Shown here piece by piece: positions 25,458-33,634 of a stretch of 44,714 nucleotides of DNA. The translations under genes were made by a program, and so were the position numbers. Every line of letters begins with the position of its first letter. Positions within the stretch are counted from its first letter, which is position 1. The notes under the pieces were generated by a model, which was not told where the DNA came from, ran no database searches, and was given only the letters and a program-made list of their open reading frames with translations. Source of the stretch: Glaciecola sp964446865 (GTDB lineage Bacteria; Pseudomonadota; Gammaproteobacteria; Enterobacterales; Alteromonadaceae). The stretch is from assembly GCA_964446865.1 (NCBI GenBank), contig CAYURD010000025.1, positions 1-44,714 on the forward strand. The letters are read 5' to 3'.

Positions 25458-26282
25458 TTACAGAGCGGTTGCTGCTTTCATTTCACTAACAAAAGATGCC
25501 AATTCAGCATGCATGTTATCGCTGTTGCCTAAGTTTTTAGCAATAATATTAACCGTGGCTGAGCCAGAAATTGCGCCGGCTGCGCCTGCTTTAATGGCAC
25601 TGCTGACTTGTTCTGGTGTTGAGATACCAAAGCCGATTAAGGGCGGTGCTACGTTGTACTTTTCAAGTTTTGCAACAAGCTCAACGGCGGGTAATTCAAC
25701 AGCAGTTTCGGCACCGGTTACGCCCGCTCGTCCTAACAAATAGGTGTATCCGGCTGACTTTTCACCAATGCTTGAAAGTGTTTCATCAGAGGCATTGGGT
25801 GGTGCAATTAAAATTTGTTGAATGCGGTGCTTATTTGCGATCTCAATAAACCGGTCTGCCTCGCGCAAAGGCACATCAGCAATCAATATAGAATCTACGC
25901 CAGCTTCATAGGCCTTGCTATAAAAATCGTCGATTCCGCGTGCCAATACTAAGTTGCTATATAACAACAAACCAATTGGCACGCTCGGAAACTCAGCTCT
26001 GATCTGCTTTAAAATATCAAAACAATCATGTGGCCTAATGCCCGAGCCCAATGCGCGAATGCTGGCTTTTTGAATAGTAGGACCATCGGCAATTGGGTCA
26101 GAATAAGGTATGCCTAGTTCGAGCGCATCGGCACCGCTATTGACAAGCGTGCGAATAATATCAATAGATGTTTGAAAGTCAGGGTCGCCTAGCATTACAA
26201 ATGGCACAAAGGCACCTTGGTTTTTGCTCTTAAGACTGTCAAACATGGCCTCGTAACGGCCTGTATTTTGGCTATTGTCCAT
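25458..26282 (-). CDS. trpA: Tryptophan synthase alpha chain TrpA
   Basis: Cleaves indole-3-glycerol phosphate to indole and glyceraldehyde 3-phosphate in the alpha2-beta2 tryptophan synthase. The 274-residue TIM barrel has the motif LELGIPYSDPIADGPTIQ with catalytic Glu55 and Asp66 (E. coli Glu49 and Asp60). YLLGRAGVTGAE loop 6 and the phosphate-binding GFGISTPEQ and GAISGSATV are also present. The start codon overlaps the trpB stop by one base, so synthesis is coupled and stoichiometric. Confidence 0.97.
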   Translation of the reverse strand: MDNSQNTGRYEAMFDSLKSKNQGAFVPFVMLGDPDFQTSIDIIRTLVNSGADALELGIPYSDPIADGPTIQKASIRALGSGIRPHDCFDILKQIRAEFPSVPIGLLLYSNLVLARGIDDFYSKAYEAGVDSILIADVPLREADRFIEIANKHRIQQILIAPPNASDETLSSIGEKSAGYTYLLGRAGVTGAETAVELPAVELVAKLEKYNVAPPLIGFGISTPEQVSSAIKAGAAGAISGSATVNIIAKNLGNSDNMHAELASFVSEMKAATAL

Positions 26283-27463
26283 TACAAGTCATCTCCTAGA
26301 ATGTTGGTCACGTGAGCAAGGTCTTTGTCACCACGGCCAGATAAGTTAACCACGATAATGGTTTCTTCTTCAGCTTCATCCGCCATGTTAAGTGCATGGG
26401 CAAGGGCATGAGAGGTCTCAAGGGCGGGAATAATGCCTTCTTTCTTGGCGAGCAGCTTAAACGCGTTTAAGGCTTCGGTGTCGGTAACGGCATGATATTC
26501 AGCGCGTCCCGTTTCAGCTAAATAAGCATGTTGCGGGCCAACGGCTGGATAATCTAATCCTGCACTAACCGAGTATGACTCTTCAATTTGACCGTCATTA
26601 TCTTGCATAATAAAGGTAAATGCGCCGTGTAATATGCCTTTTGTGCCAGTGACAATGGTTGCACCGTGTTCTTTGGTATGTACGCCTTTGCCCGCAGGTT
26701 CAACACCGACTAAGCGCACGCTTGGCTCGTCAATAAAATCAGCAAACATGCCAATTGCGTTTGACCCACCGCCTACACAAGCAACAACTGCGTCAGGTAA
26801 TCTGCCTTCTTTTTCCATTATTTGAGCGCGCGTTTCTTCGCCAATCATGCGGTGATACTCGCGTACAATCGTCGGGAAAGGATGCGGTCCTGCCGCGGTG
26901 CCTAACAAATAGTGCGCCGTTTGATAGTTTGCAGACCAGTCTCGCATGGCTTCGTTTACCGCATCTTTAAGTGTGCCTGAGCCTGAATCAACAGGTATCA
27001 CTTCAGCGCCCATTAAACGCATTCTAAAGACATTAGGTGACTGACGTTCAACGTCTTTTGCGCCCATATAAATACGCGCTTTTAAACCTAACAACGCGCA
27101 GGCTAGTGCAGTGGCTACGCCATGCTGACCAGCGCCCGTTTCGGCTATTACTTCAGTTTTACCCATGCGTTTGGTCAACAATGCTTGACCTAGGACTTGA
27201 TTGGTTTTGTGCGCGCCGCCGTGCAGTAAATCTTCACGCTTTAAATATAATTTAACAAGTGGGTTATTGACGATATTGCGGGTTAAGGTCATTGCAGTGG
27301 GGCGGCCAGCATAATCTTTTAGCAAGCCCATAAACTCTTTTTGAAAACTAGGATCGTCTTTGGCTTCTAAAAAGGCTTGTTCTAACTGATCAAGCGCTGG
27401 AATAAGCAGCTCTGGCACATACATGCCACCAAAATCACCAAACTTTGTGTCTAATTTATTCAT
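26282..27463 (-). CDS. trpB: Tryptophan synthase beta chain TrpB
   Basis: The PLP enzyme joining indole with serine to make tryptophan. The 393 residues include HGGAHKTNQVLGQ with the PLP lysine Lys86, ETGAGQHGVATALA, the phosphate loop GGGSNAIGMF and LSGRGDKD. Nothing is missing. It follows trpCF by 13 bases and overlaps trpA by one base. Confidence 0.97.
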   Translation of the reverse strand: MNKLDTKFGDFGGMYVPELLIPALDQLEQAFLEAKDDPSFQKEFMGLLKDYAGRPTAMTLTRNIVNNPLVKLYLKREDLLHGGAHKTNQVLGQALLTKRMGKTEVIAETGAGQHGVATALACALLGLKARIYMGAKDVERQSPNVFRMRLMGAEVIPVDSGSGTLKDAVNEAMRDWSANYQTAHYLLGTAAGPHPFPTIVREYHRMIGEETRAQIMEKEGRLPDAVVACVGGGSNAIGMFADFIDEPSVRLVGVEPAGKGVHTKEHGATIVTGTKGILHGAFTFIMQDNDGQIEESYSVSAGLDYPAVGPQHAYLAETGRAEYHAVTDTEALNAFKLLAKKEGIIPALETSHALAHALNMADEAEEETIIVVNLSGRGDKDLAHVTNILGDDL

Positions 27464-27476
27464 TACTTTGTCTCTT

Positions 27477-28895
27477 TTAAGCCCGTAATTGGCTAAATAA
27501 TGCTTTTAATAATTCGCTTGATTTTACGCCGGGTGCGCTTTCAAGTCCTGAGTTGGTGTCAATAATATCAACACCTATTTTACTTGCTGCTTGAATATTC
27601 TGACCAGACACACCGCCCGCAAGTACTAGCGTCGATTTGTCTTTTATATTGTCTAACAGCCGCCAATCAAACGCTTGGCCAGTGCCACCACTTTGTGTGC
27701 CGACTTTGCAATCTAATAAAACTTTGCTTAACACCTTATCGGCAATTATATGGCTGTATTGCTCAATGTCTTTGTGAATTGAACTTGCTTGATATAAAGC
27801 GACAGGAAGTGCTTTCCAAACTTCACAGTTAGCATCTAGCACTTGCTTTAAATCTCGCATATATTGCTCGCTTTCGCTACCATGCAGTTGCACAGCGCTA
27901 AGTTTTAACTTTCGAGCATAATCGGCAACCATTTCTAATGGTTGGTCAACAAACACCCCCACAAACTGAGCGCTCACGTTTTGCGTAATTTCTAAAGCCG
28001 ATTCTACACACACAAAGCGTGACGAATTGGGCGCAAAAATTAAGCCTAAATAACTAACAGGGAAGCTACTTATCATTTGCGCTTGTTCAAGGCTTGTGAC
28101 GCCGCATACTTTTACTTTGCCATATACCAATTGCGATACCGCTAGGTCTAAATTAGGCTTAGCCATTAGCGCGCTACCCACCAAAAAGCCATCGACTAAT
28201 GGCGATAAGCGGTGAATATCTTGATTGGTGTAAATACCCGATTCTGAAATAATCACGCCCTTGAAGCTTTTATCCTTCCTAATTAAGGGCACGAGCTTTT
28301 CGGTGGTCGCTAGGTTGGTCGACAAATCTCGTAAATCACGGTTGTTAATGCCAATTATTTTTGCGCCAAGTGCAAGCGCACGCGCGGTTTCTTCTTCGTT
28401 ACTGACTTCGGTTAATACATCCATGTCATATGAATGGGTTAAGGCTGCTAATGCTTGATATTGTTCATCATCAAGTACCGACAACATAAGCAATACCGCA
28501 TTCGCTTGTAAATGACGAGCAAGATGAATCTGATATTCGTCAACAAAAAAGTCTTTATTCAAGGTGGGCTGTTTCACTTTTTGAGTGACGTAGGGCAAAT
28601 ACTCATGTTTACCTTGAAAATACTTATTGTCGGTGAGTACCGAGAAACAAGCTGCCTCTTTTGCGTAAGCCTGTGTAATTTCATCCAAATCAAAATTTTC
28701 TCTGATGAGCCCTTTGGATGGCGAGGCTTTTTTGCACTCAAAAATATAACTGGTGCCATCTGCTGCTAAGGCATCAAAAAATGAATTGGTGCTGTTGCTG
28801 AGCTTATCTTGAAAGTCAGACAAAGGCAGCTTGGCTTTTAATTCGACAAGCTCTTGTTTTTTATCTTCCACTATTTTTTCTAACACATTGGCCAT
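27477..28895 (-). CDS. trpCF: Bifunctional indole-3-glycerol phosphate synthase / phosphoribosylanthranilate isomerase TrpCF
   Basis: A fused enzyme catalysing two successive steps. The N-terminal TrpC barrel (about 1-255) has FECKKASPSKG, the catalytic lysine region TLNKDFFVDEYQI, INNRDLRDLS and SESGIY. The C-terminal TrpF barrel (about 260-472) starts KVCGVTSLEQAQ with the catalytic Cys and ends with LDCKVGTQSGGTGQAFDW and VLAGGVSGQNI. The fusion is common in gammaproteobacteria. It starts one base after the trpD stop. Confidence 0.96.
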   Translation of the reverse strand: MANVLEKIVEDKKQELVELKAKLPLSDFQDKLSNSTNSFFDALAADGTSYIFECKKASPSKGLIRENFDLDEITQAYAKEAACFSVLTDNKYFQGKHEYLPYVTQKVKQPTLNKDFFVDEYQIHLARHLQANAVLLMLSVLDDEQYQALAALTHSYDMDVLTEVSNEEETARALALGAKIIGINNRDLRDLSTNLATTEKLVPLIRKDKSFKGVIISESGIYTNQDIHRLSPLVDGFLVGSALMAKPNLDLAVSQLVYGKVKVCGVTSLEQAQMISSFPVSYLGLIFAPNSSRFVCVESALEITQNVSAQFVGVFVDQPLEMVADYARKLKLSAVQLHGSESEQYMRDLKQVLDANCEVWKALPVALYQASSIHKDIEQYSHIIADKVLSKVLLDCKVGTQSGGTGQAFDWRLLDNIKDKSTLVLAGGVSGQNIQAASKIGVDIIDTNSGLESAPGVKSSELLKALFSQLRA

Positions 28896-28896
28896 G

Positions 28897-29937
28897 TTAC
28901 GCTACCTCGCCTGTGTTAGCGCCTTGACTAATGCTCGCGGCAAGCTCCATTGTACGCATAGGTGCAGCGTCGTTAATGGCATCTAATACCGTTTTAAAAT
29001 GTTCTCGTAGGCTAAGTTCTGGGTCGTGCAACCATAATAGAGTCGCCGCATTAATGCCAATTGCATGCATGTGCGCTAATTTACCTTTACCGTTAAAGAC
29101 AGCCTTGATTGCTGACACGTTAAATTCGGGAGTATCACCTTTTATATCATCTAAGTCTTGAGGCGAAATACCAAAATCAGAGGGAGTAATGGTCATTTTT
29201 CGTAACTCATTATTATGCACATAAATGGCTTGTGTTGGACCATGCAAGGCAATTTCATCTAAACCAGAACCATGTACGACTAAGGCATTGTTATGACCTA
29301 GCTTATTCAGTGTTTGTGCGTACACTTCAAGCAAACTTGGTTGATAGACACCATAAATGCCATGTGTTGGATTGGCCGGATTGGCTAAGGGGCCCAGCAC
29401 ATTAAACAAGGTGCGAGTTTTAAGGGCCAAACGCACTGGCATCGCATGCTTAACGCCTGTGTGATATACCGGCGCGGCTAAAAAGCAAAGGCCCGCTTTA
29501 TCTAAACATTGACGCGCAGTGTCAGGGCTCATATCGAGTTTTAAGCCCATGCCTGCAAATAAATCTGATGAACCTGATTTACTCGATACGCTTCTATTTC
29601 CATGCTTGGCGACTTTAATACCGCAACTTGCTGCTACTACAGCCGCTGCGCTAGAGATATTGATGGTGTTATGTCCATCACCGCCTGTACCAACCAAATC
29701 ACTAAAGGCATAATCGGGACGTGCAAATTCAATCGCGTTATCGCGCATTGCTGCAGCCGCCCCAGCAATTTCGTCGCTTGTTTCGCCTTTTATTTTAAGC
29801 GCAATAAGCAGTGCGCTTAATGTTGTACTATCAATATGACCTTGCATGACCTCGCTAAAAATATCATAGCTTTGGTCTTGGCTGAGCGATTGACCCTGAT
29901 ACAGTGATTCAAACAGGGGATAAAACGCTTCTTTCAT
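28897..29937 (-). CDS. trpD: Anthranilate phosphoribosyltransferase TrpD
   Basis: Transfers phosphoribose from PRPP to anthranilate. The 346 residues contain the PRPP-binding GTGGDGHNTINISS near residue 83, KHGNRSVSSKSGSSD, NVLGPLANPANPTHG and VVHGSGLDEI. Unlike E. coli there is no fused amidotransferase domain; trpG is separate upstream. An AAGGA precedes the start. The 80-base gap to trpG holds a possible internal promoter. Confidence 0.96.
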   Translation of the reverse strand: MKEAFYPLFESLYQGQSLSQDQSYDIFSEVMQGHIDSTTLSALLIALKIKGETSDEIAGAAAAMRDNAIEFARPDYAFSDLVGTGGDGHNTINISSAAAVVAASCGIKVAKHGNRSVSSKSGSSDLFAGMGLKLDMSPDTARQCLDKAGLCFLAAPVYHTGVKHAMPVRLALKTRTLFNVLGPLANPANPTHGIYGVYQPSLLEVYAQTLNKLGHNNALVVHGSGLDEIALHGPTQAIYVHNNELRKMTITPSDFGISPQDLDDIKGDTPEFNVSAIKAVFNGKGKLAHMHAIGINAATLLWLHDPELSLREHFKTVLDAINDAAPMRTMELAASISQGANTGEVA

Positions 29938-29978
29938 GTCAATATTCCTTTTTATTCGTAGAGTGAATATGTGTGTAT

Positions 29979-30008
29979 GTAATACGAGTATCTAATACAT
30001 ATTGTCAA
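29979..30008 (-). promoter_or_regulatory. Candidate internal trp promoter ahead of trpD
   Basis: On the minus strand a consensus TTGACA (30003-30008) is followed after 18 bases by TATTAC (29979-29984), about 42 bases before the trpD start. It lies in the only sizeable gap of the operon (80 bases). The -10 match is moderate. If real, it would give basal expression of trpDCFBA independent of the attenuator. Confidence 0.45.
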
Positions 30009-30017
30009 TGTGTGGTT

Positions 30018-30635
30018 TTAGCTCACATCATCTGATTTGACTAGAAATTGCATGGCATTCATTAACAATTGGCTTCCTTGGCATGTCAGTACCGATTCAG
30101 GATGAAATTGAAAGCCTAACATTTTATCATCCTGATGCAGTATCGCCATAGCCAGCCCGTCTATATCTGCAATAATCTGCAAACAATCAGGTACGTTTGT
30201 GGCGGCTAAGGAGTGGTATCGAGCAATCGACATTGGATTTGGCAATTCGCCAAACAGTGACGGGCAGTTATGCTGCATCATCGACGATTTACCATGCATA
30301 ACATGCGGTGCGCGGCCAACTTTGCCGTCATAGCTTTCGACGATGGCTTGGTGACCTAAGCAAATACCTAATACGGGGTATTTCCCTTTAGCTTGCTCTA
30401 TAATGGATGGCATGTTGCCAGCATCGCTTGGTGCACCGGGGCCCGGAGATAGCATCAAAAGAGTTGGGCCTGTCTGCGAGTAATTCTCAAGCGTTTGCAT
30501 CACCTGTTCACTGCTCACAGTATTTCGAAAAACCGTTAAGGTGACACCCAAGACCCTAAGCTCATCAACAAGATTATAGGTAAATGAATCTTGATTATCG
30601 ATTAGGACTAGGCGCAAGTTTTTTAACGATGACAT
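30018..30635 (-). CDS. trpG: Anthranilate synthase component II (glutamine amidotransferase) TrpG
   Basis: Supplies ammonia from glutamine to TrpE. The class I amidotransferase triad is present: LGICLGHQAI with Cys92, and FQFHPESVLT with His and Glu. LSPGPGAPSDAG forms the oxyanion loop. The 205 residues are a stand-alone version. It starts three bases after trpE, with the AAGGAG Shine-Dalgarno inside the trpE end. The homologous PabA is closely similar, but operon position settles the assignment. Confidence 0.96.
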   Translation of the reverse strand: MSSLKNLRLVLIDNQDSFTYNLVDELRVLGVTLTVFRNTVSSEQVMQTLENYSQTGPTLLMLSPGPGAPSDAGNMPSIIEQAKGKYPVLGICLGHQAIVESYDGKVGRAPHVMHGKSSMMQHNCPSLFGELPNPMSIARYHSLAATNVPDCLQIIADIDGLAMAILHQDDKMLGFQFHPESVLTCQGSQLLMNAMQFLVKSDDVS

Positions 30636-30638
30636 TGG

Positions 30639-32237
30639 CTACTCTCCTTGCTCATTTGCTCTAGAATGGCTGCGCATAATCGCCGAAATAACCGCTTGGG
30701 CTTTTGCACGTGTTTCATCAGCTTCTGATTGAGGAATGGAATCGTTAACGACACCTGCGCCTGCCTGCACATAGGCGATATCATTTTTAACAAAGGCCGA
30801 GCGAATAACAATGCAGGTATCAAAATCGCCTTTGCCGTTAAAATACCCCACTGCACCGCCATAGCTACCGCGGCCTTCTTTTTCGGTTTCTCGAATGAGG
30901 CTTGCCGCACTTATTTTAGGCGCGCCCACCAGCGTACCCATATTCATGCAAGCTTGATATGCATGCAGGGCGTCTAAGTCTTCGCGTAATTTGCCGACCA
31001 CTCTCGAAACAAGATGCATTACATGAGAATACCGGTCGACTTTTAATAAATCTTTGACAAAGCGTGTGCCTGGCTGACTTACACGGGCTACATCGTTTCT
31101 TGCCAAGTCAACAAGCATAATATGTTCAGACTTTTCTTTATTGTCTTGTTGTAAATCAAGTTCAAGGCGACTGTCTAAATCGAGGTCTATAGTGCCATCG
31201 GCTCTTTTGCCACGTGGCCGGGTACCGGCAATTGGGTAAACTTCGACAAGATTTGTGTTAGCGTCATACTTAAGGGCTGATTCGGGCGAAGCACCAAAAA
31301 TCACAAAATCATGATCGCGCATGTAAAACATATAAGGAGAAGGGTTGGTCAGCTTGAGTTGTTGATAAGCGTTTAACGGGTCTGGGCAGTCTATCGAAAA
31401 TGTCCGAGAGGGCACTACTTGGAATATATCACCGTCCAAAATGTGCTCTTTTAACTCAAGTACATCTTGGCAATACTGCTCATCTGTTTTGTTCACCTTA
31501 ACATTTACGTCTTGATTAACCGGTAACAAGGTGTCAGTTGTTTCACTTAAATGACTTATTTGGCTTTTTATACTCTCCAAACGCTGATGTACGGCAAAAT
31601 ATTGCGCAGCCACATTCTCACCGCTAAACACACTACCTATTATTTCGGTACTTTTGGCTTGGTGGTCGACTAAAACAAGTGTTTCCGCCAAATAAAATAG
31701 GTAATCAGGACATGTGTTACTCGATAAGGGAACATCGGGCAAATTTTCAGAAGACGCTAATAAATCATAAGAGAATACACCGCCAACAAACACGGCGTGG
31801 GGATGGTTTCGTAAGGCTTTTATTGATTTTTGTACGGTTCGTAATACGTCAAATACACTTGATTGTTTTAAGCGGGAATCTTCGTCAATATCGACGAGTC
31901 TTTCGGCAAAATTAACTAGCAAAGTCTGTTTTTGTAGTTCGACTTGTGCCGACGCATGCATGCTAATTTCATCTTTTAAAAAAACCAGTAAGGCTGCACC
32001 ATTTTCACTTAAGGCCTTTATCTCGACTTTACGTTTGTTACATTGAATTCTGAGCGCAGAATCAATAAGTAAGAGGCTTTTAAGATCATCTTTACTTTCG
32101 ATTTCAGCCGATTCAAGTAAAATTGAATGTTGCCCTGCGAGCTGATTATATGCATCTAATGGGTTAGCAATATAGTTTGCTGTTACCGTGATACTTTCCA
32201 CTTTTCCTGGCGTGTTGCCTAAGTCCGACAAATTCAT
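30639..32237 (-). CDS. trpE: Anthranilate synthase component I TrpE
   Basis: Makes anthranilate from chorismate with TrpG. The 532 residues carry the feedback tryptophan-binding motif LLESAEI near residue 40. The chorismate-binding core includes EIFQVVPSR-like GDIFQVVPSRTF, YPIAGTRPRGK, EHIMLVDLARND, SHVMHLVSRV and GAPKISA. A good AAGGA precedes ATG 32237. It is the first structural gene after the attenuator. Confidence 0.97.
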   Translation of the reverse strand: MNLSDLGNTPGKVESITVTANYIANPLDAYNQLAGQHSILLESAEIESKDDLKSLLLIDSALRIQCNKRKVEIKALSENGAALLVFLKDEISMHASAQVELQKQTLLVNFAERLVDIDEDSRLKQSSVFDVLRTVQKSIKALRNHPHAVFVGGVFSYDLLASSENLPDVPLSSNTCPDYLFYLAETLVLVDHQAKSTEIIGSVFSGENVAAQYFAVHQRLESIKSQISHLSETTDTLLPVNQDVNVKVNKTDEQYCQDVLELKEHILDGDIFQVVPSRTFSIDCPDPLNAYQQLKLTNPSPYMFYMRDHDFVIFGASPESALKYDANTNLVEVYPIAGTRPRGKRADGTIDLDLDSRLELDLQQDNKEKSEHIMLVDLARNDVARVSQPGTRFVKDLLKVDRYSHVMHLVSRVVGKLREDLDALHAYQACMNMGTLVGAPKISAASLIRETEKEGRGSYGGAVGYFNGKGDFDTCIVIRSAFVKNDIAYVQAGAGVVNDSIPQSEADETRAKAQAVISAIMRSHSRANEQGE

Positions 32238-32317
32238 TACCGTAAACTTCCTTAATGTATCTATGTTTCTCTTTATTCGTGCCTGTCGGGCTTTTTTGTA
32301 CCGTGAATTTTTGCAAC

Positions 32318-32343
32318 AAAAAAGGCCCTAAAATTGGGCCTTT
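32318..32343 (-). terminator. trp attenuator terminator (3:4 hairpin)
   Basis: On the minus strand AAAGGCCC (32336-32343) and GGGCCTTT (32321-32328) form a perfect eight-base stem followed by a run of Ts. It lies between the leader peptide and trpE, 81 bases before the trpE start. This is the transcription attenuator. Confidence 0.93.
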
Positions 32344-32387
32344 GGATATACGTGCACACGCATGCAACCAAGCCCTAAGTCTGGTTG
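32336..32387 (-). promoter_or_regulatory. trp attenuation control region (1:2 and 2:3 pairings)
   Basis: CAACCA (32382-32387) and TGGTTG (32365-32370) form the 1:2 pause hairpin overlapping the leader stop. Segment 2, GGGCTTGG (32368-32375), can instead pair with CCAA-AG-GCCC of segment 3 (32336-32345) with a two-base bulge, forming the antiterminator. A ribosome stalled at the Trp codons (32390-32398) would free segment 2. The layout is classical ribosome-mediated attenuation. Confidence 0.85.
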
Positions 32388-32437
32388 TGCCACCACCAAG
32401 TGGTTTGTAAAGCGTTTAGCAAAATGTTGCTATGCAT
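32375..32437 (-). CDS. trpL: trp operon leader peptide TrpL
   Basis: A 20-residue leader peptide, MHSNILLNAL followed by QTTWWWHNQT, with three consecutive Trp codons at 32390-32398. An AGGA lies about nine bases upstream of the ATG. Translation senses charged tRNA-Trp and sets the attenuator fold. It begins the trp operon transcript; I could not find a convincing promoter or TrpR operator upstream. Confidence 0.93.
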   Translation of the reverse strand: MHSNILLNALQTTWWWHNQT

Positions 32438-32582
32438 GTCTATGTCCTGTTGTTAATTTTCGCCTATAGGAGAAACCAAATAGGATGCAAAGTCAACCAA
32501 AAAGTTATGAATTACTGGATTTTTTAACACTAGGTAAACGGCAACAGGAGAATGGGAATGCACTAGTGTGGCGAATTAGCAT

Positions 32583-32891
32583 TTATATTCCCAGCAAAAT
32601 TGTGTCATATGCGTTAACGATATTTTCTCTAACATCAGATATGTTACTGACAAAATTATCTAGTCTTTTGTGCTCGATAGTTGCAACAACATTCATACAA
32701 AGGAAATACTTTTTTCCTTTTACCATAATAGGAACGCTGACTTTGTCGAGTGCGTAGGCTTCCGAATGGGTAATAAACGCAACAACTTTTGTAGATAGTG
32801 AATGTAGCAAATCATTTTGTATGCAGCACACAAAAGGAAAGGTCTTTTTACCTTTAGGAATTGGGTTTTCGTATACGTCAAATTGATGCAT
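32583..32891 (-). CDS. ccdB: CcdB family toxin
   Basis: A predicted gyrase-poisoning toxin of 102 residues. The start MHQFDVYENPIPKGKKTFPF, the middle VSVPIMVKGKKYFLCMNVVA and the end RENIVNAYDTILLGI align by eye with F-plasmid CcdB. The C-terminal three-residue tail that contacts GyrA reads L-G-I, whereas F-plasmid CcdB has W-G-I, so gyrase binding may differ. The gene lies four bases after the antitoxin gene, as usual for ccdAB. It is chromosomal here, between the trp leader and a bacteriocin-like cassette. Confidence 0.88.
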   Translation of the reverse strand: MHQFDVYENPIPKGKKTFPFVCCIQNDLLHSLSTKVVAFITHSEAYALDKVSVPIMVKGKKYFLCMNVVATIEHKRLDNFVSNISDVRENIVNAYDTILLGI

Positions 32892-32895
32892 AGGC

Positions 32896-33111
32896 TTACA
32901 GTGCTAAGTCGTCGTCATCAAAAGGTAAATCGCCTTCTATCAATTGATTGTACGCATCAATTTTAGGCTGATTTTGCAACTGCCATTTTTCAGCAATATC
33001 TTTTTTAAGTGCGCTTTCTAATAAACTACTCATGTTAATACCCAGACGCTTTGCATCGTCGCTAAGAGATTTTGATATGTAGAGATTCACTCGGGCCTTC
33101 TTTTTGTTCAT
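32896..33111 (-). CDS. ccdA: CcdA family antitoxin
   Basis: A 71-residue antitoxin with an N-terminal ribbon-helix-helix DNA-binding part (KKARVNLYISKSLSDDAKRL) and a C-terminal acidic, unstructured toxin-binding tail ending PFDDDDLAL. Helix LESALKKDIAEKW links them. It should autorepress the operon with CcdB; a palindrome over the -10 box supports this. The length is normal for CcdA. Confidence 0.9.
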   Translation of the reverse strand: MNKKKARVNLYISKSLSDDAKRLGINMSSLLESALKKDIAEKWQLQNQPKIDAYNQLIEGDLPFDDDDLAL

Positions 33112-33130
33112 GAATAAGTTTGTGTGTAGA

Positions 33131-33173
33131 ATAATATACGTACATTATAGTGTGTAAATGTTGCAATAGTAAA
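33131..33173 (-). promoter_or_regulatory. ccdAB promoter and probable CcdA operator
   Basis: On the minus strand TTTACT (33168-33173) and TATAAT (33144-33149) are spaced by 18 bases. An 18-base near-palindrome (33131-33148, ATAATGTAC/GTATATTAT, eight of nine pairs) overlaps the -10 box, the expected place for an autorepressor site. The start codon of ccdA lies 20 bases downstream. Confidence 0.6.
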
Positions 33174-33187
33174 CTTGGTTTGATTGT

Positions 33188-33385
33188 TTATGAATTGTGT
33201 AAACGCAACTGAATCAAATTTGCTAATACAAACAACAAGATACAAGTTTGAAAGGCAGCGCTTTCAATAATAGATTGTTGATACACAAAATAGTCATAAA
33301 TAACGTTGATAAGCGGTACAAATAGCAATGCTTGAACGACCGTGCATAAACGGTGTAGATATTTTTTATTCATTTTTTTCTTCAT
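33188..33385 (-). CDS. Small two-helix membrane protein, candidate bacteriocin immunity protein
   Basis: 65 residues (61 if the second ATG at 33373 is used, which has a GAAG six bases before it). A lysine-rich N-terminus (MKKKMNKKYLHRL) precedes a hydrophobic stretch (VVQALLFVPLINVIYDYFV, about 16-34) and a second one (TCILLFVLANLIQL, about 47-60). I do not recognise a family. It directly follows the two double-glycine peptide genes on the same strand. Small membrane proteins in this position are often immunity proteins of bacteriocin clusters, but that is inference from context. Confidence 0.6.
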   Translation of the reverse strand: MKKKMNKKYLHRLCTVVQALLFVPLINVIYDYFVYQQSIIESAAFQTCILLFVLANLIQLRLHNS

Positions 33386-33444
33386 ATTTAGTGGCTCATT
33401 CGTCTAGCTTTTAAGAAGCCAAGCGATAAAAGCCACGTTACGTA

Positions 33445-33465
33445 AACTACTTTTTAAAAGTAGTT
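33445..33465. repeat. Palindrome over the stop codon of the second peptide gene
   Basis: Ten-base arms (AACTACTTTT, 33445-33454; AAAAGTAGTT, 33456-33465) form a hairpin that includes the last codons and the stop. There is no T run outside it. It might limit read-through into the small membrane protein gene or stabilise the peptide mRNA. Confidence 0.6.
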
Positions 33466-33633
33466 ATTCATGTTTGTTCGACCATGGTCTCTGTATATTG
33501 CGTCGTTGGCATTTGCTTGGTGGGCAAAAAATTCCCCAACCATGTACCAAAAGCTTTCTTCTTGTTTATGTCCGCCGCTGATCGTGGCAATTTCAGACAG
33601 CGTCAATTCATTTTCATTGCTTAGTTTGTTCAT
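33454..33633 (-). CDS. Double-glycine leader peptide (bacteriocin-like precursor A)
   Basis: A 59-residue secreted-peptide precursor, found by reading the minus strand. The leader ends ELTLSEIATISGG, matching the double-glycine consensus (L -12, E -8, I -7, I -4, G -2, G -1). Cleavage would release 38 residues beginning HKQEESFWYMVGEFFAHQAN, aromatic in the first half, polar in the second, without cysteine. A strong AAGGAG lies seven bases before the ATG, inside the end of the upstream peptide gene; only one base separates the genes. Such leaders are cut by C39 peptidase-containing ABC exporters; none is in the window. A peptide signal rather than a bacteriocin is an alternative. Confidence 0.8.
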   Translation of the reverse strand: MNKLSNENELTLSEIATISGGHKQEESFWYMVGEFFAHQANANDAIYRDHGRTNMNNYF

Positions 33634-33634
33634 T

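Noticed and set aside
32438..32582. TrpR operator upstream of trpL
   Set aside because: Two CTAG motifs occur (CACTAGTG and CCTAGTG), but they are about 34 bases apart rather than forming the CTAGTTAACTAG-type palindrome, and no promoter could be aligned with them.
32485..32757. Plus-strand open frame of 90 codons opposite ccdB
   Set aside because: It is the antisense shadow of ccdB and shows no family features.
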